From contig NZ_JAHVJR010000001.1 in the NCBI RefSeq assembly GCF_019801175.1, forward strand, positions 2,108,001 to 2,172,000: 64,000 nt of DNA, read 5' to 3'. Below, piece after piece: positions 24,711-33,468 of this stretch. This DNA is from Vannielia litorea. Lineage in GTDB: Bacteria > Pseudomonadota > Alphaproteobacteria > Rhodobacterales > Rhodobacteraceae. The position numbers and the translations under genes are program-made. Position 1 is the first letter of the stretch. Every line of letters begins with the position of its first letter. The notes beneath the pieces are model-generated. The model was given only the letters and a program-made list of their open reading frames with translations. It ran no database searches and was not told where the DNA came from.

Positions 24711-25913
24711 ATGGCCTTCCTCTCCGACACGCTCTCGCGCGTGAAGCCCTCGCCCACTATCGCCGTCTCCAACCTCGCCGCCGAGCTCAAGGCCGCGGGC
24801 AAGGATGTGATCGGCCTCGGCGCAGGCGAGCCCGATTTCGATACGCCCGACAACATCAAGCAGGCGGGCATCAAGGCTATAACAGAGGGCAAGACCAAAT
24901 ATACAGCCGTAGACGGCATTCCCGAGCTGAAAGCGGCAATCTGCGCCAAGCTGAAGCGCGACAACGGGCTGTCCTACGAGCCCGCGCAGGTCTCTGTCGG
25001 CACCGGCGGCAAGCAGATCCTCTACAACGCCCTGATGGCCACGCTGAACCCCGGCGACGAGGTGGTGATTCCCGCGCCCTACTGGGTGTCCTACCCCGAC
25101 ATGACCCTGCTCGCAGGCGGCACCCCCGTGGTCGCCGAGGCTCAGGCCCAGACCAATTACAAGCTGACGCCCGAGCAGCTCGAAGCCGCGATCACGCCCA
25201 AGACCAAGTGGTTCATCTTCAACTCCCCCTCCAACCCCACCGGCGCGGGCTACACCTGGGACGAGCTGAAGGCGCTGACTGACGTGCTGCTGCGCCACCC
25301 CCACGTCTGGGTGATGACCGACGACATGTATGAGCACCTCGTCTACGATGGGTTCGAGTTTTGCACCCCGGCGCAGGTCGAGCCGCAGCTCTACGAGCGC
25401 ACCCTCACGGTGAACGGCGTCTCCAAGGCCTATGCCATGACCGGCTGGCGCATCGGCTACGCCGCCGGCCCCAAGGAGCTGATCGCGGCGATGCGCAAGA
25501 TCCAGTCGCAGAGCACGTCGAACCCCTGCTCCGTCTCGCAATGGGCCGCCGTCGAGGCGCTGAACGGCAGCCAGGATTTCATCGCGCCCAACAACGAGAC
25601 GTTCAAGCGGCGGCGTGATCTCGTGGTCGCCATGCTGAACGAGGCCGAAGGGATCACCTGCGCCACGCCGGAAGGCGCCTTCTACGTCTACCCCGATGTC
25701 GCTGGCTGCATCGGCAAGACCTCCGAGGGCGGCAAGCTCATCTCCAACGATGAAGACTTCTGCACCGCCCTGCTCGAAGAAAAAGGCGTCGCCGCCGTCT
25801 TCGGCGCGGCCTTCGGCCTCTCGCCCAACTTCCGCGTCAGCTACGCCACCTCCGACGAGAACCTGAAAGAGGCCTGCACCCGCATCCAGGCTTTCTGCGC
25901 CGGGCTGAAGTAG
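24711..25913 (+). CDS. aatA: Class I PLP-dependent aminotransferase (aspartate aminotransferase type)
   Basis: 400 residues, cytosolic. The start MAFLSDTLSRVKPSPT and the stretch GLGAGEPDFDTPDNI are typical of the alphaproteobacterial aspartate aminotransferase (AatA) group. The PLP-binding lysine is K239 in GVSKAYAMTGWRIGYAAGP; NSPSNPTG holds the conserved Asn, and the substrate-carboxylate Arg is in FRVSYA. The expected reaction is aspartate + 2-oxoglutarate to oxaloacetate + glutamate; prephenate activity occurs in some relatives. The open frame extends upstream through the divergent XRE/sdhE genes, so ATG 24711 is used. A strong terminator follows. Confidence 0.93.
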   Translation: MAFLSDTLSRVKPSPTIAVSNLAAELKAAGKDVIGLGAGEPDFDTPDNIKQAGIKAITEGKTKYTAVDGIPELKAAICAKLKRDNGLSYEPAQVSVGTGGKQILYNALMATLNPGDEVVIPAPYWVSYPDMTLLAGGTPVVAEAQAQTNYKLTPEQLEAAITPKTKWFIFNSPSNPTGAGYTWDELKALTDVLLRHPHVWVMTDDMYEHLVYDGFEFCTPAQVEPQLYERTLTVNGVSKAYAMTGWRIGYAAGPKELIAAMRKIQSQSTSNPCSVSQWAAVEALNGSQDFIAPNNETFKRRRDLVVAMLNEAEGITCATPEGAFYVYPDVAGCIGKTSEGGKLISNDEDFCTALLEEKGVAAVFGAAFGLSPNFRVSYATSDENLKEACTRIQAFCAGLK

Positions 25914-25928
25914 GGCAGGCAAACGAAA

Positions 25929-25947
25929 GGTGGGCAACCTGCCCACC
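25929..25947. repeat. GTGGGCAA-type hairpin repeat
   Basis: GGTGGGC (25929-25935) pairs perfectly with GCCCACC (25941-25947) across five bases, a second copy of the family at 16711 and 55245, located just after a stop codon. Confidence 0.6.
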
Positions 25948-25955
25948 ACCAGACC

Positions 25956-25987
25956 AAAAGGCCCGGCCCAAAACGCCGGGCCTTTTC
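25956..25987. terminator. Bidirectional terminator after the aminotransferase
   Basis: AAAAGGCCCGGC (25956-25967) and GCCGGGCCTTTTC (25975-25987) form a 12-bp stem flanked by A and T tracts, able to stop transcription from either side. Confidence 0.85.
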
Positions 25988-26108
25988 ATTTGAAGGAGGG
26001 TGACCTGGGCTTCGGGAAGCAGGTAAGTTTCCGGCCCTTGGCTGGCGTTCGAAAAGGGCGCGGCTAAGGGCGGCTATGAGCCCAAACCTTTCGAGTGGTG
26101 CAAATCCG

Positions 26109-26567
26109 CTAAATGATCCGTTGCTCCAGCTCGGCAGGATCGGCAACGTCGACATGCCAGAAGGCGCGCGCTTCAGCCGGGAGTTTGGCCAAAACGCGCT
26201 CGAAGTCTCTTCCGTTGGTGCAGCGCCGAACCGCCCATGCCGTCGCCTCAATCGCATTGTCCGGCGTTAGGTTGTGGTTCACCCGCACCTGCTTGACTTC
26301 CGAGAGTAGCGTCTCTCGGTCGCCAAACGCCGCGCGAGGCTCCGTAACATCCCAATTTTGAAGAAAGATCGCGCGAAGCACGCTGGGCAAGATACTTGCG
26401 AAGTTCAAACCCTCCTGAGCAGTCAGACGACGCCGGAACACCTGAAAGACCGCATCGACCGCCGTGTAAGCCATGTTGTCTGGATCGAGAGACATGCGCT
26501 CTTTCACGTCATCAAGGAAAGCGCTCCATTCTTTGGAGGCGTGCCGATATGTCCACGGCATTGGCAT
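26109..26567 (-). CDS. DUF2267 domain protein
   Basis: 152 residues beginning MPMPWTYRHASKEWSAFLDD, the characteristic DUF2267 opening, with the conserved YTAVDAVFQVFRRRLTAQEGLNF segment. All-helical cytosolic protein, function unknown. Codon use is less GC-biased than in neighbouring genes. It converges on the aminotransferase terminator. The interval 26568-26801 upstream has no recognisable gene. Confidence 0.82.
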   Translation of the reverse strand: MPMPWTYRHASKEWSAFLDDVKERMSLDPDNMAYTAVDAVFQVFRRRLTAQEGLNFASILPSVLRAIFLQNWDVTEPRAAFGDRETLLSEVKQVRVNHNLTPDNAIEATAWAVRRCTNGRDFERVLAKLPAEARAFWHVDVADPAELEQRII

Positions 26568-26801
26568 GGGTCGCTAGTTCCTTTGCCGGCATCGTCGCCG
26601 ACACGTGTACCTAACTCCCCGGTATTTGTCGAAGAAACCAACGACAGCTTTGTCCGCAGAGCCGCCATTCGCGCAACCGCAGCGAATTCATCCTCCCCCC
26701 CGCAGCCACATCGTGCCTCCGCCGATCCCACCCAGCGCCCCCACCTAGCGCCGCCCCGTCCCGCCTGCTATCCATCTGCAAACGAACGAGGACAGAGGCC
26801 G

Positions 26802-27215
26802 ATGGCAGGCGATTTGCCGGACTATTACTTCCGGGTGCGGGAAAACGGGGCAATGGCCTTCCGGGTCGATACCGAGAACCGCCAGCGCCGGATCGAGATG
26901 GACCAGATCGCCGTGATCAACATCAAGAACGGCGAGGTCAAACCCCACGGTGACCACAAGCTCACCGAAGAGGACATCGCCGCCATCACAGAGTGGATGA
27001 CCGAGCGCACCGCCCTTCTGGCCCGCCGCGACATCGACGATATTCACCGCGCGGTCGACTACCTCAACATCACCACCCAATGGGTGCAGTCCAAGGCCGA
27101 GGACGACCAGCTCGAAGAGGTGACCGACGCGCTGCTGCTGGCCATGCACGATCTGCGCTCGGTTCTGGTGCGCAAAAAGGCCGATCGGCTGATGCGGGCC
27201 CGCGAGCAGGGCTGA
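26802..27215 (+). CDS. Conserved hypothetical protein
   Basis: 137 residues, cytosolic, no signal peptide. It begins MAGDLPDYYFRVRENGAMAF and contains two amphipathic helical stretches (EEDIAAITEWMTERTALL; DDIHRAVDYLNITTQWVQSKAEDD). I recognise it only as a type of short protein found in Rhodobacteraceae, without a function. The ATG 26802 gives the natural start; the open frame extends upstream over non-coding sequence. A GGCAGGC/GCCTGCC hairpin at 27231-27249 follows the stop. Confidence 0.75.
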   Translation: MAGDLPDYYFRVRENGAMAFRVDTENRQRRIEMDQIAVINIKNGEVKPHGDHKLTEEDIAAITEWMTERTALLARRDIDDIHRAVDYLNITTQWVQSKAEDDQLEEVTDALLLAMHDLRSVLVRKKADRLMRAREQG

Positions 27216-27230
27216 ACGGCCCCGCGCCGA

Positions 27231-27249
27231 GGCAGGCCTGTTGCCTGCC
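27231..27249. terminator. Short hairpin after the 137-residue gene
   Basis: A perfect 7-bp stem GGCAGGC/GCCTGCC with loop CTGTT; no T tract follows, so it may be weak. Confidence 0.4.
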
Positions 27250-27307
27250 CCCGGCTTTCCTGCCAATCTGCCGCCATGCATCGTTAATCACTTTGAAAGG
27301 GACACCC

Positions 27308-27463
27308 ATGATCCGCAAGACGCTGCCCCTCCTTCTGGCCCTGACCCTCGCCGCCTGCGTGCAGCCCGCCCCCGAGGCCGAGCCGGAGCCCGAACTCGAC
27401 GCCAACGGCGTGGAGGTTCTGCCGACCGACGAGGTCATCACCGAGGACGAGCTGCTCTCCTGA
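27308..27463 (+). CDS. Small lipoprotein
   Basis: 51 residues. The signal peptide MIRKTLPLLLALTLAAC ends in the lipobox LAAC with Cys17 lipidated; the mature part is only 35 residues, Pro/Glu-rich (QPAPEAEPEPELDANG). GAAAGGG supplies the ribosome site. A strong terminator follows at 27491, supporting a real transcript. Function unknown; such minimal lipoproteins are common in this group. Confidence 0.78.
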   Translation: MIRKTLPLLLALTLAACVQPAPEAEPEPELDANGVEVLPTDEVITEDELLS

Positions 27464-27490
27464 GCGCCGCCCAACGGCCCCGAGATATCG

Positions 27491-27530
27491 CCGGGCGACA
27501 GGCACCAGCCTGCCGCCCGGTTTGCGTTTT
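27491..27530 (+). terminator. Strong terminator after the small lipoprotein gene
   Basis: A 13-position stem with one mismatch (CCGGGCGACAGGC with GCCTGCCGCCCGG, loop ACCA) is followed by TTTGCGTTTT. Confidence 0.85.
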
Positions 27531-27553
27531 ATGGGGCCGGTCCGCCCGGCGCG

Positions 27554-27814
27554 TCACGCGGCATTGTCGGGTTGCGCCCGCACCGCCCTCCGCCCTTTCA
27601 GCGAAATCCGGTAGGGCGCACCGCCCCGGCTCTGGATCAGCCCGCGCTTGCGCAGCCGGGCAAAGAGCTGCAAGTCGCAGCTCTCCAGCACCAAGCCGTC
27701 ATGGGTGAAGCAGGTCACCGCCAGCACCTTGCCGCCCGCGCCGCGCTCATGGCGGATCAGGCCTCCACGGGCCAGCACATGCAGCGCCCGCTGTTCGTCT
27801 CTCGAAATGTTCAT
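27554..27814 (-). CDS. YjhX family protein (UPF0386)
   Basis: 86 residues beginning MNISRDEQRALHVLARGG and containing VTCFTHDGLVLESCDLQLFARLRKRGLI and the end RGGAPYRISLKGRRAVRAQ, a near-complete match to the YjhX/UPF0386 pattern with a winged-helix look. E. coli YjhX is described as a toxin neutralised by YjhQ (a GNAT protein); no antitoxin-like gene is adjacent here, so in this context it may be a small regulator. The ATG at 27814 fits the family start. Upstream 27815-28049 has no gene. Confidence 0.83.
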   Translation of the reverse strand: MNISRDEQRALHVLARGGLIRHERGAGGKVLAVTCFTHDGLVLESCDLQLFARLRKRGLIQSRGGAPYRISLKGRRAVRAQPDNAA

Positions 27815-28049
27815 TGAAGTCTCTGGATTGCATGGAAGAAGGCTCAGGCCCTCCCGGGGCCCGTCCTGTCTCTCAGCTGCCACCCACGCGGGGCGGCGAC
27901 CTCATGCAATCTCTGGCATCAAAGCTCCATCGGCCCGAACGCCGGACCGTTGCCGCGTCTATGCCCCAGCCCGGCCGCCAAAGCAACCATAGGCCGGGCC
28001 GCTACCGCCACTTCCGGATTCCGTTCAAAAAGGCAATGACCCGCCCGCC

Positions 28050-28970
28050 CTACTTGGCGAAGCCAAGCTCCATCTCCGCTCGCCAGAGCCGTTCCTCGGC
28101 GCTGGCATCGGCCATCTTCAAGGCTTCCAGCACCTTCTCGTGCCCCTTCGCCTGCTCGAACCGCGCGCCCCAGCGCTTGTCGAGATGGATGAACTCCCAG
28201 ATCTGGTCGAGGGTCATGCAGCCAAAGCTCTCGGCCCGGTCGTAGGCATCCTCGATCCGCGCCACCTTCTCCTCGGTGCTCCGCCCCGGCATCTCCGGCC
28301 CCAGCTCCAGCACAGCACGGCGGCGCAGCCCGCGGCCATGCTGCCCGGCCAGCTCGTCATATTGCTCCGACGACAGCCGCAGGCGGCCAAACTCCGGCGG
28401 CGCGTTGTGGCTGGGGTTCTTCGTATGCGTCACCTCGCCCCCCGGTGGCTGCATCGCCACCGAAAGCGCCGCGCCAAAGAGCTGCCCGCGCTGGCTGTCA
28501 TCCAGCACCGGCAACAGCAGTGACATCACGTTGGGGTCGCCGTGGCGGAAGAGCACCGTCTCCCAGCCTGCGCCCCTGTCCACCGCGCCCACCTGCCTGC
28601 GGCCCACGATCGGCTCGGCCCGGTTGGCGGGGATCTCCACAAGGTTCAACCGCCGCAGATGGGCAAAGATGTTGCCCGCCGTCTTCTCGCCCTGATCCGG
28701 CCAGTCCCACCAGACCACCGCCGGAACGCCCGCGCAGACATCCGTCACCTGCTCAACCGCAAAGAGGTTCGGACAGGCCACCAGATGCGGCCCCCGGCCC
28801 AGCGCGGGCAGGTCGATCTCGTCGGTAAAAAGCGGCAGCGCCTCCAGCCCCACATCGCGAATCCGGCCCGGCAGGTCGTCAAAATGCGCCCCGTCGATCA
28901 CGGCAAAGATCCGCCCCGGCAGGCGCCGCAACAGGCTGCCCAAATGGTCCTTGGGTGCGTTGTCACTCAT
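28050..28970 (-). CDS. DUF4123 domain protein (orphan)
   Basis: 306 residues. The N-terminal part (RIFAVIDGAHFDDLPGRI, LVACPNLFAVEQVTD, VLFRHGDPNVMSLLLPVLDDSQRGQLFG) matches DUF4123, proteins that usually act as adaptors loading effectors on VgrG of type VI secretion systems. No vgrG, effector or other T6SS gene lies in this window. The C-terminal 110 residues form a separate helical region (RLRLSSEQYDELAGQHG onward). ATG 28970 follows GGAGG. Function outside a T6SS locus is unclear. Confidence 0.8.
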   Translation of the reverse strand: MSDNAPKDHLGSLLRRLPGRIFAVIDGAHFDDLPGRIRDVGLEALPLFTDEIDLPALGRGPHLVACPNLFAVEQVTDVCAGVPAVVWWDWPDQGEKTAGNIFAHLRRLNLVEIPANRAEPIVGRRQVGAVDRGAGWETVLFRHGDPNVMSLLLPVLDDSQRGQLFGAALSVAMQPPGGEVTHTKNPSHNAPPEFGRLRLSSEQYDELAGQHGRGLRRRAVLELGPEMPGRSTEEKVARIEDAYDRAESFGCMTLDQIWEFIHLDKRWGARFEQAKGHEKVLEALKMADASAEERLWRAEMELGFAK

Positions 28971-29072
28971 CGGGGCCTCCACTCTGCCGTTGCGGCACCT
29001 GCCTAGCACCACTGGCCGAGGGGCGGAAGGGGGCCGCAGCCGCGCCCTGCGCCGTAGGCAAAACCGCCCGCC

Positions 29073-30458
29073 TCAGGCGGTCGCCATGGCCTCCGGCCGC
29101 AGTGCGCCGATCTTCACCGAACGGCCCCAGAACCGCCAGAGCAGCAGCACGCCCGCCGCTGCCAGCCCCATCGCGAGGCCGAACCACACGCCCATGCCGC
29201 CCCAGCCCGCCGGAAAGCCCAGCGCCCAGGCCAGCGGCGCGCCGATGCCCCAGTAGGAGACGGCGGCGATCCACATCGGCACCCGCATGTCCTGCACCCC
29301 GCGCAGCAGCCCCATCGCCGTCACCTGCGCCCCGTCGAAGAGCTGGAACAGCGCCGCCATCGCCAGCAGCCCCACACCGGTCGCAAGGATCGCATCCCGC
29401 GCCGGTTCCGCCGGGTCCACGAAGAGGCCCATCAGGAAGGCCGGGAAGGCGAGATAGGCCGCCAGAGTCACCACCGCCCAGGCGATGCTGAGCGCGAGCG
29501 ACACCGTCGCCCCCCGCCGCAGCCCGGCCTCATCCATCCGGCCAAAGGCCTTGCCCGCCCGGATCGTGGCCGCATTGGAGAGGCCGAGATGCACCATGAA
29601 GGTCGCACTCGCGATCTGGATCGCGATGCCATGGGCCGCCAGCGCAATGGTGCCGATCCAGCCCATCAGCAGCGACGAAAAGGCAAAGAGACCGACCTCG
29701 GCCAACAGCGTCAGGCCAATCGGCCAGCCGAGCGAAAAGACCTGCGCCAGCGCCCCCGCATCGCCCCGCCAGAGCCGGTGAAAGATGCCATGCTCGGGGA
29801 AGATCCGCACCGCGTAGAGCGCCAGCAGCAGCGCCGAGAGCACGTGGCCGGTGAGCGAGGCCCACGCCGCGCCGATCAGCCCCAGCTCCGGCGCGCCCAG
29901 CTTGCCGAAAATCAGCACCCAGTTGAGGAACACGTTCACCACCGCCGCCACGATGGCGATCCAGAGCAGCACCGAGGTGCGCTCCAGCGCCGAAAGATAG
30001 CTCTTCAGCACCATGGTGATCAGCGCCGGCAGCAGCGCCACGCCCGCGATTTTCAGGTAGCCTTCCGCCATCGCGGCAAGCTCCGGGTCCTGCCCCAGCG
30101 CCACGAGGATCGGGCCGGAGAACCAGAAGGCAGGCTGAAACCCCGCCCAAGCGAAGGCCGAAAGCCAGAAACCCATGCGGGTGACCCGCCGCAGCCGCTG
30201 CACCCCCTCTTCGCCGCGCTCGCTGGCTTCGGCCACCAGCGGAAGCACCGCCTGGCTGAAGCCGATGGAGAAGATGAAGGCCACGATCCAGAAGGTGCCC
30301 GCAAGCACCATCGCGGCCAGCCCGGGGATCGAATACCAGCCCATCATCAGCGTGTCGGTGATCTGGATCGCCATCTGCGCCAGATGCCCGCCGACGAGCG
30401 GCAGCCCGAGGAGCAGAATCGCCTTGGCGTGCCCCGCATATGTCATCTGATCGCGCAT
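29073..30458 (-). CDS. MATE family efflux transporter
   Basis: 461 residues, about twelve membrane helices in two homologous halves, with the NorM-type opening LLGLPLVGGHLAQMAIQITD and the matching second-half motif near GLSNAATIRAGKAFGR. Expected to expel cationic drugs or toxic metabolites using a Na+ or H+ gradient at the inner membrane. ATG 30458 follows AGGGG. Substrate unknown. Confidence 0.92.
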   Translation of the reverse strand: MRDQMTYAGHAKAILLLGLPLVGGHLAQMAIQITDTLMMGWYSIPGLAAMVLAGTFWIVAFIFSIGFSQAVLPLVAEASERGEEGVQRLRRVTRMGFWLSAFAWAGFQPAFWFSGPILVALGQDPELAAMAEGYLKIAGVALLPALITMVLKSYLSALERTSVLLWIAIVAAVVNVFLNWVLIFGKLGAPELGLIGAAWASLTGHVLSALLLALYAVRIFPEHGIFHRLWRGDAGALAQVFSLGWPIGLTLLAEVGLFAFSSLLMGWIGTIALAAHGIAIQIASATFMVHLGLSNAATIRAGKAFGRMDEAGLRRGATVSLALSIAWAVVTLAAYLAFPAFLMGLFVDPAEPARDAILATGVGLLAMAALFQLFDGAQVTAMGLLRGVQDMRVPMWIAAVSYWGIGAPLAWALGFPAGWGGMGVWFGLAMGLAAAGVLLLWRFWGRSVKIGALRPEAMATA

Positions 30459-30521
30459 GGCCCCTGCTAGGGCTTTGCTGCCGCCGGGGCAAGACCCATG
30501 CTGTCAGCAGAGTTTCGGCGG

Positions 30522-30587
30522 CTTCGCTGCGCTCGGGTGGGTCTCTGGTAGCCTCGCTACGCTCGGCAGGCAGGCCTCATCGGCTCG
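30522..30587. repeat. Second CCTCGCTGCGCTCGG-like array
   Basis: Copies start at 30522 and 30552 (spacing 30), with a diverged third near 30574. It occupies the gap between the MATE and NicO genes. Confidence 0.65.
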
Positions 30588-30633
30588 GCCTCTTGGACCC
30601 GGACGGGGGGACAAGTCCCGCCCAGCGCGCCCC

Positions 30634-31626
30634 TCAAAGCGCCCGCAGCAACAACTGTCCGGCAACCAGCACCACTACTGCGCCGGCCACCAGCTCCAGC
30701 ACCGGCCCGGCGACCCGGAGCGCGCCGCCGCGCCCCTCCAGCGCCGACCATGTGCCTTCACGCAGGGTCACGGCCATGATGGCCACCGCAATCGTCACCA
30801 GCGCCGTGCCCAACCCCATCGCAAAGGCCCCGGCCACCCCTGCGCCAGCCAGCCCGAGCCGCCATGTGATGACGAGCAAAAACAGCGCCCCCGTGCAGGG
30901 CCGGATCGCAATGCCCGCGATGAGCAGCAGCATGTCCCGCAGGCTCCCTGCCTGCTCCACCTGCTCCAGCGTCGGCCCGTGGGCATGGCCGCAGGTCTCG
31001 CAAACCGCGCCCGAACTGCTGTGATCGTGGTGATCATTGTCGTGATGCGTGTGTTGATGCGCATGGCCGTGGTCATGCTCGTGATGATGGTGATGCTCAT
31101 GGCCATGGTGATGCCCGTCCCCATCGCCCTGCGCCCGCCGCATCAACCCGCGCAGACCGCGCCACGCCAGCCAGAGCCCGATAAGCGCAATCGCCCCGTA
31201 GCTTGCCGGGGCCAGCACCTCCTCGGTCAGCCCCTCGACCCGGTCTCCGCCCCAGCCCAGCAGCGCAATCGCGCCGTAAACCAGCAGCACAGCCGCCGCG
31301 GCCTGCGCCAGCGATGACAGCAGCGCCAGGACCGAAAGCTTCACCAGCGGCACCCGCCGCCCCAGCCCGTAGCCGCCGATCAGCACCTTGCCATGCCCCG
31401 GCCCGGCGGCATGCAACACGCCATAAGCAAAGCACAGCCCGATCAGCCCCCAGATCGCCGCCGGCTGGCCCGCCTTCAGCGCCCGGATCGCCCCGGCCAT
31501 GCTGCCCTGAAATTCCTTTTGCGCCGCAGCCGCCCAGCGCCCCAGCACCTCCACCGCGCCGCTCGCCCAAAGCCCCGCCAGCACCACGGCAAGCAGAACC
31601 GCCGCGCCTACGATCCAGCGTCGCAC
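30634..31626 (-). CDS. NicO-family nickel/cobalt transporter
   Basis: 330 residues with about six membrane helices. HAAGPGHGK at 72-80 is the metal-coordinating family motif, and a second conserved helix reads AIRPCTGALFLLV. Between them is an extremely His-rich cytosolic loop (172-202, about half histidine) and a CETCGHAH motif (209-216). RcnA-like members export Ni/Co, others import; direction cannot be read from sequence. Its start lies 19 bases inside the end of the DUF1007 gene, so the two form a pair. Confidence 0.88.
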   Translation of the reverse strand: MRRWIVGAAVLLAVVLAGLWASGAVEVLGRWAAAAQKEFQGSMAGAIRALKAGQPAAIWGLIGLCFAYGVLHAAGPGHGKVLIGGYGLGRRVPLVKLSVLALLSSLAQAAAAVLLVYGAIALLGWGGDRVEGLTEEVLAPASYGAIALIGLWLAWRGLRGLMRRAQGDGDGHHHGHEHHHHHEHDHGHAHQHTHHDNDHHDHSSSGAVCETCGHAHGPTLEQVEQAGSLRDMLLLIAGIAIRPCTGALFLLVITWRLGLAGAGVAGAFAMGLGTALVTIAVAIMAVTLREGTWSALEGRGGALRVAGPVLELVAGAVVVLVAGQLLLRAL

Positions 31627-32267
31627 GCGACCCGGACCTCCTGCGCAAACATGTCGCCCACCGGCGGAAACTCCGCCTCGTCCATGCCCTGCGCCTGCGC
31701 TGTGCCCTGAAGCTCATCCAGCGCCGCCTGCAACTGCTCGGCGGCAGCATCGTAATCGGGCACCCATAGCTCCGCGCGGCAGCCCTCGCGGCCGGTCAGC
31801 ACCGTCTCCGAGGTCACCTCATAGGCGCTGTAATAGGTCTCGTCGTAGGGCGAGAGCACCACCACCTTGGCCGGGTCCACCGGCTCCGCAAGCCGCCGCA
31901 GATGGCTGGAAGAGACCATGCCGCCCTCGAACCCCGCGCCGATCTCCTCAGGTGGGCCAAGCGCCACCGCCACGCCGTCGACGGTCAGATAGGTGTCGCC
32001 CTTGAAGCCCTCGGGCCAGTTCATGTCGAACCCCTGCAGCGCCTCCAACTCGGCCTCGGTGGCCTGGCCGTCGTAATCGCTGTCTACCCCGCGCTCCTCG
32101 GTCACGTAGAGCGAGGTCAGCTCGTCATAGCGCCAGTTCACGCGCACGGCCTCGATCAGTCCGGCATCGTTGAAGATCACCTCAAAGCCGGTCTCGACAA
32201 AAACATGCGGATGCGCCCCGAGCGCGCCGGGCACCGCTAGTGCCAATGCTGTCAGCCAGTGTTTCAT
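31608..32267 (-). CDS. DUF1007 family periplasmic protein
   Basis: 219 residues. A signal peptide (MKHWLTALALAVPGALG) is followed by HPHVFVETGFEVIFNDAG, the diagnostic DUF1007 start, whose His-x-His right at the processed N-terminus is a probable metal ligand. DUF1007 genes regularly precede NicO transporters, suggesting a periplasmic metal-binding partner. ATG 32267 is chosen from the signal peptide; the frame extends upstream without similarity. No cobalamin riboswitch or clear Zur/Nur palindrome is visible in the 127 bases upstream. Confidence 0.88.
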   Translation of the reverse strand: MKHWLTALALAVPGALGAHPHVFVETGFEVIFNDAGLIEAVRVNWRYDELTSLYVTEERGVDSDYDGQATEAELEALQGFDMNWPEGFKGDTYLTVDGVAVALGPPEEIGAGFEGGMVSSSHLRRLAEPVDPAKVVVLSPYDETYYSAYEVTSETVLTGREGCRAELWVPDYDAAAEQLQAALDELQGTAQAQGMDEAEFPPVGDMFAQEVRVACDAGS

Positions 32268-32394
32268 GGCGGCGACCCTACAGCGGCCCCAAAGCCGCCT
32301 CAAGCGGCCACGAATGGCCTGAGCGAAACGTGACCCACCGTAGGTCAGCACCCGTCGCGACTCCCGCATGGTCAGCGCCAAAATCCTCCGGCCC

Positions 32395-33312
32395 TCACCC
32401 GCCCCGTCGCAAATCCGGATGCAACGCCGCACCCAAGATGTGATCGGCCCCATGCACCACATGCGCCCCCGCGCTCACCAGCTTTGGATCCGGCCCCTTC
32501 ACCACCGATCTGTCGCGCCCCGGATAATCAAGGATCGCCAGAAAGTGCCGCATGCAGGCAATCCGCGCCCGCTTCTTGTCGGCGCTCTTCACGATGGTCC
32601 AAGGCGCATCGGCGGTGTCGGTGTAAAAGAACATCGCCTCCTTCGCCTCGGTGTAGTCGTCCCACATATCAAGGCTCGCCTTGTCGATGGGCGACAGCTT
32701 CCAGCGCTTCAGCGGGTCAGTCTCGCGGCTGGCAAACCGCGCCTGCTGCTCCTCCTGCGTCACCGAAAACCAGTATTTGAAGAGGCGTATCCCTGAGCGC
32801 ACCAACATCCGCTCCAGCTCCGGTGTCTGGCGCATGAACTCGAGGTATTCATTGGGGCTGCAAAACCCCATCACCCGCTCCACACCCGCCCGATTGTACC
32901 AGGAGCGGTCGTAGAAAACCATTTCTCCCGCCGTCGGCAGATGCTCGATATAGCGCTGAAAGAACCACTCGCCCTTTTCCTTTTCCGAGGGCTTGTTCAG
33001 CGCCACCACCCGTGCCTCCCGCGGGTTCAAATGCTCCATGAACCGCTTGATCGTCCCGCCCTTCCCGGCCGCATCGCGCCCCTCGAAGAGCACCACGATC
33101 TTCTGGCCGGTCTCCGCCACCCACTTCTGCACCTTCAAGAGCTCCGCCTGAAGCTGCGCCTTCTGCGCCTCGTAACTCCGGCGGCTCAGCCGCGTGTCAT
33201 AGGGGTAGTCCCCCCGCTCGAACGCCTGACGCAGACTGTCCGGCTGCGGGCTGGGCAGCGGCGCGGCATCTTTGGCAAGGCTGGACGGTATGGCAGCAGT
33301 ATCCTCGGGCAT
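32395..33312 (-). CDS. ppk2: Polyphosphate kinase 2
   Basis: 305 residues. PPK2 moves phosphate between polyphosphate and nucleoside diphosphates. Walker A GRDAAGKGG at 78-86, Walker B/lid FYDRSWYNRAGVERV, and EWFFQRYIEHLPTAG are family hallmarks; the single-domain length fits class I. ATG 33312 follows AAGGAG at seven bases, preferred to an in-frame TTG two codons earlier. Ppk1 and Ppx are encoded at 51-54.7 kb, so this genome carries both polyphosphate kinase types. Confidence 0.93.
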   Translation of the reverse strand: MPEDTAAIPSSLAKDAAPLPSPQPDSLRQAFERGDYPYDTRLSRRSYEAQKAQLQAELLKVQKWVAETGQKIVVLFEGRDAAGKGGTIKRFMEHLNPREARVVALNKPSEKEKGEWFFQRYIEHLPTAGEMVFYDRSWYNRAGVERVMGFCSPNEYLEFMRQTPELERMLVRSGIRLFKYWFSVTQEEQQARFASRETDPLKRWKLSPIDKASLDMWDDYTEAKEAMFFYTDTADAPWTIVKSADKKRARIACMRHFLAILDYPGRDRSVVKGPDPKLVSAGAHVVHGADHILGAALHPDLRRGG

Positions 33313-33468
33313 CGGCAAACTCCTTCTCTGTTCCCCGCGCCCATTTTATCCCGCCCGCCGCCGCCCCGCTTTGACACCGCTCAAACCGGCGGCCTGTCAG
33401 CAGAGGCACCCGCCCGGCTTGACGGCCCCGCTCCGCGCCCCAACCATCAGGCCCAAAGGAGCCCCGCG

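Noticed and set aside
31094..31124. Short tandem repeat of ATG/CAT-rich DNA near 31.0-31.1 kb
   Set aside because: This is the coding sequence of the histidine-rich loop of the NicO transporter, not a separate repeat element.
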